From positions 40,420-104,419 of the forward strand of contig JBGALI010000020.1 of assembly GCA_044223975.1 (NCBI GenBank): DNA of 64,000 bases, written 5' to 3'. Shown here piece after piece: positions 60,385-64,000 of the stretch (position 1 is its first letter; each line of letters starts with the position of its first letter). Source of the DNA: CAZCPB01 sp044223975. Its GTDB lineage: Bacteria; Planctomycetota; Phycisphaerae; Phycisphaerales; UBA1924. The notes under the pieces were generated by a model that made no database searches, was not told the origin of the DNA, and saw only the letters and a program-made list of their open reading frames with translations. Position numbers and translations under genes: made by a program.

Positions 60385-62436
60385 ATGGCCAAGAGCTTCC
60401 TCCTCAGCACGATTTCGGGCCGCATGATGCTGCTCGGGGGTGTCCCCTCGATCCTGATCATCGGAGTGATTGTCGCGATGAGCGCGATCGACAGCTACCG
60501 GGACCTTCGGGCGGCGGAGGAACGGCTCTTGGATCTGAGCGCTGACAGCGCCGCTACGGAACTCACCATACGAAACGAGAGGTGGAACACGCTCGTGACC
60601 GAAATGGCGTTTGCTCAGGCGAACGGGATGTTCGGACTGCGTGCTCCGAGCGTTGAGTTTGCGCGACAGACCGACGCTGAATTCAATCAAACCGTGGGCA
60701 CCTTCATTGTTTACGAGCCCAACGCCGACGGGCAGGACGCCGCCGCGCTCAAGGGGGGCGACGTACCCAAAGAAGCGATGGACGCCGCCGGGCGGTTTGC
60801 GCCGTACTGGTACGACCCGGCCGTCGGCGCGCAGACCCTGTTCTCGCGGACCGGCATGGAATCGATGGAGTTCTACCAAGGCCCCAAGAGTCAGTTTGCC
60901 AGCACCGGGAAGTCCACCCCCTGCATTTCGGCGCCGTATTTAAAGCGTGGGATGGGGATGGTGTCGCACTCGTGCCCGATCGTCATCCAAGGGAAGTTCA
61001 TGGGCGTGGTCGGCGTCGACCGGGACTTGGCGCGGATCGGAAGTGTCGCTAAAGACATGAAGGCCCGGCTCGGGACGGACGTGTTCATCGTTGCTTCGAA
61101 CGGCGTCGTGATCGCAGCGACTACGGACGATGGCAGCGGCACGCTGGAGAACAGTCAATTGCTGATGAAGGAGTTGAAGGACTCTCCCTACAGCGTGCAA
61201 GAGCACCTCTGGGAATCGAATAAGGAAGGCGGCGATCTCTTTGAGGCTGACGATCCGGTTCTGCACGCTACTTGCATCTACTCCACCAGTCCGGTGAAGA
61301 CCGGGAACTGGCATGTGGTCGTGCGCCGCACCAAGGCCGACGTGCTGCGGGCCGCGGACGCGGCCGTTCTGCGGAATGTCTCCATCGGCGCGGCAGGGTT
61401 GCTCCTGATCGGGGGGTTGATGTTCGCCGTGACGCGCGCCGTGAGCAGGCGTGTGCGGCTGGCGGCGGAGGTCGCTGATCGCATCGCCCGGGGTGACCTC
61501 ACGCAGCCCATCGGGGAGGCTTCGAGTTCGGACGAGACCGGGCAGTTGATCCACTCGATGCGAACGATGGACGGCAACCTCAATTCCCTGGTGGGCAGCG
61601 TCAAGCAGGCCGGCATCCGCCTCAATTCCACCGCGACCGAGATCTCGGCGACCAGCAAGCAGCAGGAGGCCTCCGCGTCCACCTTCGGTGCCGCGTCCAG
61701 CCAGATCGCCGCCGCCGTCAAAGAGATCTCCGCGACCGGCAAGGACCTGGTCCGCACCATGGAATCGGTGAGCCAGAACGCGGCCGAGACCGCCGCCCTC
61801 GCCGGCACCGGACGCGCCGGGCTCCAGGGCATGGAATCGGTCATGCACGACCTCGACCGCGCCACCACCTCCATCGCCGAAAAGCTCGGCGCGATCAACG
61901 AACGCTCCCAGAAGATCACCACCGTCATCACCACCATCACCAAGGTCGCCGACCAGACCAACATCCTCTCCATCAACGCCGCCATCGAAGCGGAGAAGGC
62001 CGGCGAGTTCGGCGCCGGCTTCCTGGTCATCGCCCGCGAAATCCGGCGCCTGGCCGACCAGACGGCGTCGGCGACCCTCGACATCGAGCAGATGGTGCAG
62101 CAGATGCAGGCCGCGGTCTCCTCGGGGGTCATGGAGATGGACCGCTTCTCCGACCAGGTGCGCCGGGGCGTGCGCGATGTCGCGTCCGCCGGGTCGCAGC
62201 TCACCGAGATCATCGATCGGGTCAACCGCAGCACGGAGAGCTTCAAGCAGGTCAACGAGTCCATGCAGGCCCAGTCGGAGGGCGCCCAGCAGATCAGCGA
62301 GGCCATGGCTTCGCTGTCCTCCAACGCCCACCAGACCATGCAGTCGGTGCAGGAGTTCGGGCGGGCTTCTACGGACCTTCAGTCGGCGATCGCGGTGCTG
62401 CGGCAGGCCGTGGCGCAGTTCAAGCTCAAGGAGTAG
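60385..62436 (+). CDS. WspA-like methyl-accepting chemoreceptor
   Basis: 683 residues from the ATG at 60385. First membrane helix about 19-38 (GGVPSILIIGVIVAMSAI), a large periplasmic dCache-like sensor (about 40-325), second helix about 332-352, HAMP (about 353-405) and the signalling hairpin. The tip reads LSINAAIEAEKAGEFGAGF then LVIAREIRRLADQTA, the form known from WspA rather than the classical LNAAIEAARAGE, and the C-terminal half (MQAAVSSGVMEMDRFSDQVR) also follows WspA. In Pseudomonas, WspA senses surface contact and drives c-di-GMP production through WspE and WspR. It heads the operon, 2 nt before a CheW gene. Confidence 0.87.
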   Translation: MAKSFLLSTISGRMMLLGGVPSILIIGVIVAMSAIDSYRDLRAAEERLLDLSADSAATELTIRNERWNTLVTEMAFAQANGMFGLRAPSVEFARQTDAEFNQTVGTFIVYEPNADGQDAAALKGGDVPKEAMDAAGRFAPYWYDPAVGAQTLFSRTGMESMEFYQGPKSQFASTGKSTPCISAPYLKRGMGMVSHSCPIVIQGKFMGVVGVDRDLARIGSVAKDMKARLGTDVFIVASNGVVIAATTDDGSGTLENSQLLMKELKDSPYSVQEHLWESNKEGGDLFEADDPVLHATCIYSTSPVKTGNWHVVVRRTKADVLRAADAAVLRNVSIGAAGLLLIGGLMFAVTRAVSRRVRLAAEVADRIARGDLTQPIGEASSSDETGQLIHSMRTMDGNLNSLVGSVKQAGIRLNSTATEISATSKQQEASASTFGAASSQIAAAVKEISATGKDLVRTMESVSQNAAETAALAGTGRAGLQGMESVMHDLDRATTSIAEKLGAINERSQKITTVITTITKVADQTNILSINAAIEAEKAGEFGAGFLVIAREIRRLADQTASATLDIEQMVQQMQAAVSSGVMEMDRFSDQVRRGVRDVASAGSQLTEIIDRVNRSTESFKQVNESMQAQSEGAQQISEAMASLSSNAHQTMQSVQEFGRASTDLQSAIAVLRQAVAQFKLKE

Positions 62437-62438
62437 GG

Positions 62439-62918
62439 GTGCGCACGCTCGCGGTCATCTGGCGCTCGGCGGGCTTGCTCATGGCGATTGATGCCCGCTC
62501 TGTCGTCGAGGTCCTGCCGCCGGTCTCGTGCCGGCCCGTGCCGGGCACGCCGGATTGGGTTCGCGGCCTCTTCTCCTACCGCGGCGCGCTGATCCCGCTC
62601 GTGGACGCGGTGCGGCTGCTGGGTGCGACGCCGGAGCCCGATCGCATGGCCAATCGTGTGCTCGTGGTCCGGGTCACCGGGGACACGGCGACCGTCGGGT
62701 GGCCGGTCGGTCTGTGGGTTGAGAACGTGCTTGAGATCGAGCGCACGAACTTTGAGGCCGCGGGGGGACATCCGGGGTTTGCGACCGACGCGGCCCGGTT
62801 CCTCGGGCCGTTGGCGCAGACACGCTGGGGCCAGGTGCAACTGGTGAACGCCGGAGAGATCTTCACGCCCGAGCAGGCCGCGGTCATGACCGAGCGGCTG
62901 ACCGAGGGCGCGGCATGA
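62439..62918 (+). CDS. CheW-like coupling protein (WspB-like)
   Basis: 159 residues, GTG start 2 nt after the receptor stop; AAGGAG inside the receptor end serves as ribosome site. Single CheW/SH3-like domain: LLMAIDARSVVEVLPPVSCR, the hinge WVRGLFSYRGALIPLVDAVR typical of CheW proteins, and VGLWVENVLEIERT. It links the receptor to a histidine kinase. It overlaps the CheR gene by ATGA, giving the WspA-WspB-WspC order. Confidence 0.87.
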   Translation: MRTLAVIWRSAGLLMAIDARSVVEVLPPVSCRPVPGTPDWVRGLFSYRGALIPLVDAVRLLGATPEPDRMANRVLVVRVTGDTATVGWPVGLWVENVLEIERTNFEAAGGHPGFATDAARFLGPLAQTRWGQVQLVNAGEIFTPEQAAVMTERLTEGAA

Positions 62919-64000
62919 TTCACACCTCGGTACGGCGCTGGCTTGAGGCGAACTCGTGTATCGAGCCGTCGCTGCTCGAGGGGGCGGGCCTTGAGTCGCT
63001 GGTCGCTGAGCGCCTGAGCGCGTTGGGGGGCGACGAATCGGAGTACCTCGCCGAGCTTGCGCGCTCTCCCGAGGAACTCGATCGGCTCATCGCGGGCATC
63101 GCCGTGCCGGAAACGTGGCTTTTCCGCTACCCGCGCTCGTATGACCTGCTGCTGGAGTGCCTTGAGCGCCGCCTCGCCGGGGGGGTGCCGACGCTTCGCA
63201 TGCTCAGCATCGGCTGCGCGACGGGCCAGGAGCCGTACTGCATGGCCATGACGGCGTTGCACGCGGGCTGGCCGCGCGAACGCGTGAGTGTCGAAGCGCT
63301 CGACCGCAATCGCGGGTTTCTCGACACGGCCGTTGTCGGCGTGTACGGCGCCGCCTCCGTGCGCACCGAGATCCCCGCGTGGGCGGTGCCGTTTCTCCGT
63401 CGATCGGGCGACACCGTTGAGATTGAAGCGGCGGTGCGGAGCATGGTGCGCTTGACGCGCGCGGATATCACAAGCCCCGGCGCCCTGCGAGGCGTGGGGC
63501 CGTGCGACGTGATCTTCTGCCGGAATGTGCTGATCTATTTGAACGCCGCTGCCCGCGAGCAACTGGTCGAGTCGATCTGCGCCGAGCTTGCGGTCGGCGG
63601 GCTGCTGTTCGTCGGGCACGCCGAGCAGATCGTGCGCGCCGGGGCGCCGCTTCGCGCGGTGACCGCGCCGCACGCGTTCGCGCTCGAGAGGATCGATGCG
63701 GCATCGCCGGCCGCCGGGCGGACTCCCTCGCTCGGCGCGGCGCCGGCTTTTTCTCCGGCCGTTCGCGGGGTGACCGCCGCGCGGCCACCGGCGGCCACGC
63801 CGCCACCGGCGCGTTACGGTTCACCTACGGCGGATTCGCTTGAAGATGCCCGCGTTCTGGCCGACACCGGGCGTGCGAGCGAAGCCGAGAAAATTATCCG
63901 TGAAATCCTCGCCCGGGACGGGCCTTCGGCCCGGCCGATGGAGCTGGTGGGGATGATCGGGATGTCCGTCAACGACTCGGCGGGCGCGAAGCGGTTGTTC
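62915..64000 (+). CDS. CheR methyltransferase with C-terminal repeat region, WspC-like (3' end outside window)
   Basis: 362 codons visible, open to the window edge. The CheR domain has VPETWLFRYPRSYDLL, SAM-binding SIGCATGQEPYCMAM, the Asp in VEALDRNRGFLDTA and CDVIFCRNVLIYLN. After a Pro/Ala-rich linker (about residues 265-310), a helical TPR-like part begins (LEDARVLADTGRASEAEKII), as in WspC, where CheR is fused to TPRs. It methylates glutamates of the receptor to set its activity. The WspD, WspE, WspF and WspR counterparts would be expected further downstream. Confidence 0.9.
   Translation, partial: MIHTSVRRWLEANSCIEPSLLEGAGLESLVAERLSALGGDESEYLAELARSPEELDRLIAGIAVPETWLFRYPRSYDLLLECLERRLAGGVPTLRMLSIGCATGQEPYCMAMTALHAGWPRERVSVEALDRNRGFLDTAVVGVYGAASVRTEIPAWAVPFLRRSGDTVEIEAAVRSMVRLTRADITSPGALRGVGPCDVIFCRNVLIYLNAAAREQLVESICAELAVGGLLFVGHAEQIVRAGAPLRAVTAPHAFALERIDAASPAAGRTPSLGAAPAFSPAVRGVTAARPPAATPPPARYGSPTADSLEDARVLADTGRASEAEKIIREILARDGPSARPMELVGMIGMSVNDSAGAKRLF

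Overview
The window is very GC-rich, densely packed bacterial DNA with no rRNA, tRNA, CRISPR array or insertion sequence that I can recognise. The gene set points to a planctomycete, most likely class Phycisphaerae. Clues are an ECF-like sigma factor overlapping a Ser/Thr kinase gene, a secreted carboxypeptidase ending in two dockerin-like calcium-loop repeats (ADIDGNGFVNGVDFDDF, ADFDHDTFLNGVDFDSF), a Bat (vWA/TPR) operon, fucosidase and GH172-type glycan hydrolases, and a Gram-negative envelope (KdsB, RND efflux with an outer-membrane factor). The assignment is inference from gene content only.

Layout. 1-4453: Bat operon (vWA BatB-like, TPR BatC-like, BatD, BatE-like), the first gene cut by the window edge. 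4452-4548: 8-bp tandem repeats forming a 19-bp inverted repeat. 4593-10811: arginine operon argR-argC-argB-argF-argG-argH, with an ARG-box-like palindrome inside the argR promoter. 10930-14491: beta-CASP RNase, enolase and a PhoU-like protein. 14504-24645: GH29 fucosidase, cupin, cysteine-desulfurase-like protein, GcvT with an unusual leader, PilZ protein, PanC, a PilZ-like protein, glycosyltransferase with a coupled unknown gene, and a divergent CTP synthase. 24785-29824: one long ORF joining two M1 aminopeptidases. 29844-37200: KdsB, TPR protein, def-fmt-zincin operon, APC permease, M14 carboxypeptidase. 37435-40242: NMT1/SsuA-type ABC importer. 40263-45995: PdxH, OmpR-type two-component pair, FkbH-like protein. 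46021-51908: RND tripartite efflux operon. 51909-53174: 1.27 kb without a convincing gene but with RNA-like hairpins and an intrinsic terminator. 53175-60039: M28 peptidase lipoprotein, sigma factor/kinase pair, GH172-type protein. 60385-64000: WspA-WspB-WspC-like surface-sensing cluster running off the end.

How it works together. The arginine genes cover acetylglutamate to arginine apart from argD and the acetyl-transfer/deacetylation step, with ArgR first and probably autoregulated. Tight overlaps (ATGA, GTGA, TGATG) show translational coupling in the Bat, arg, def/fmt, two-component, RND and Wsp operons. The Wsp-like receptor, CheW and CheR would feed a kinase and probably a diguanylate cyclase beyond the window; two PilZ or PilZ-like proteins inside it are possible c-di-GMP effectors.

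Most unusual: several single or first genes carry a TANNNT hexamer 5-7 nt before the start codon, suggesting leaderless transcripts; the gcvT leader pairs its own ribosome binding site into an 8-bp helix; the CTP synthase has changed substrate loops; and the fused M1 ORF contains a patch where homology jumps between reading frames.
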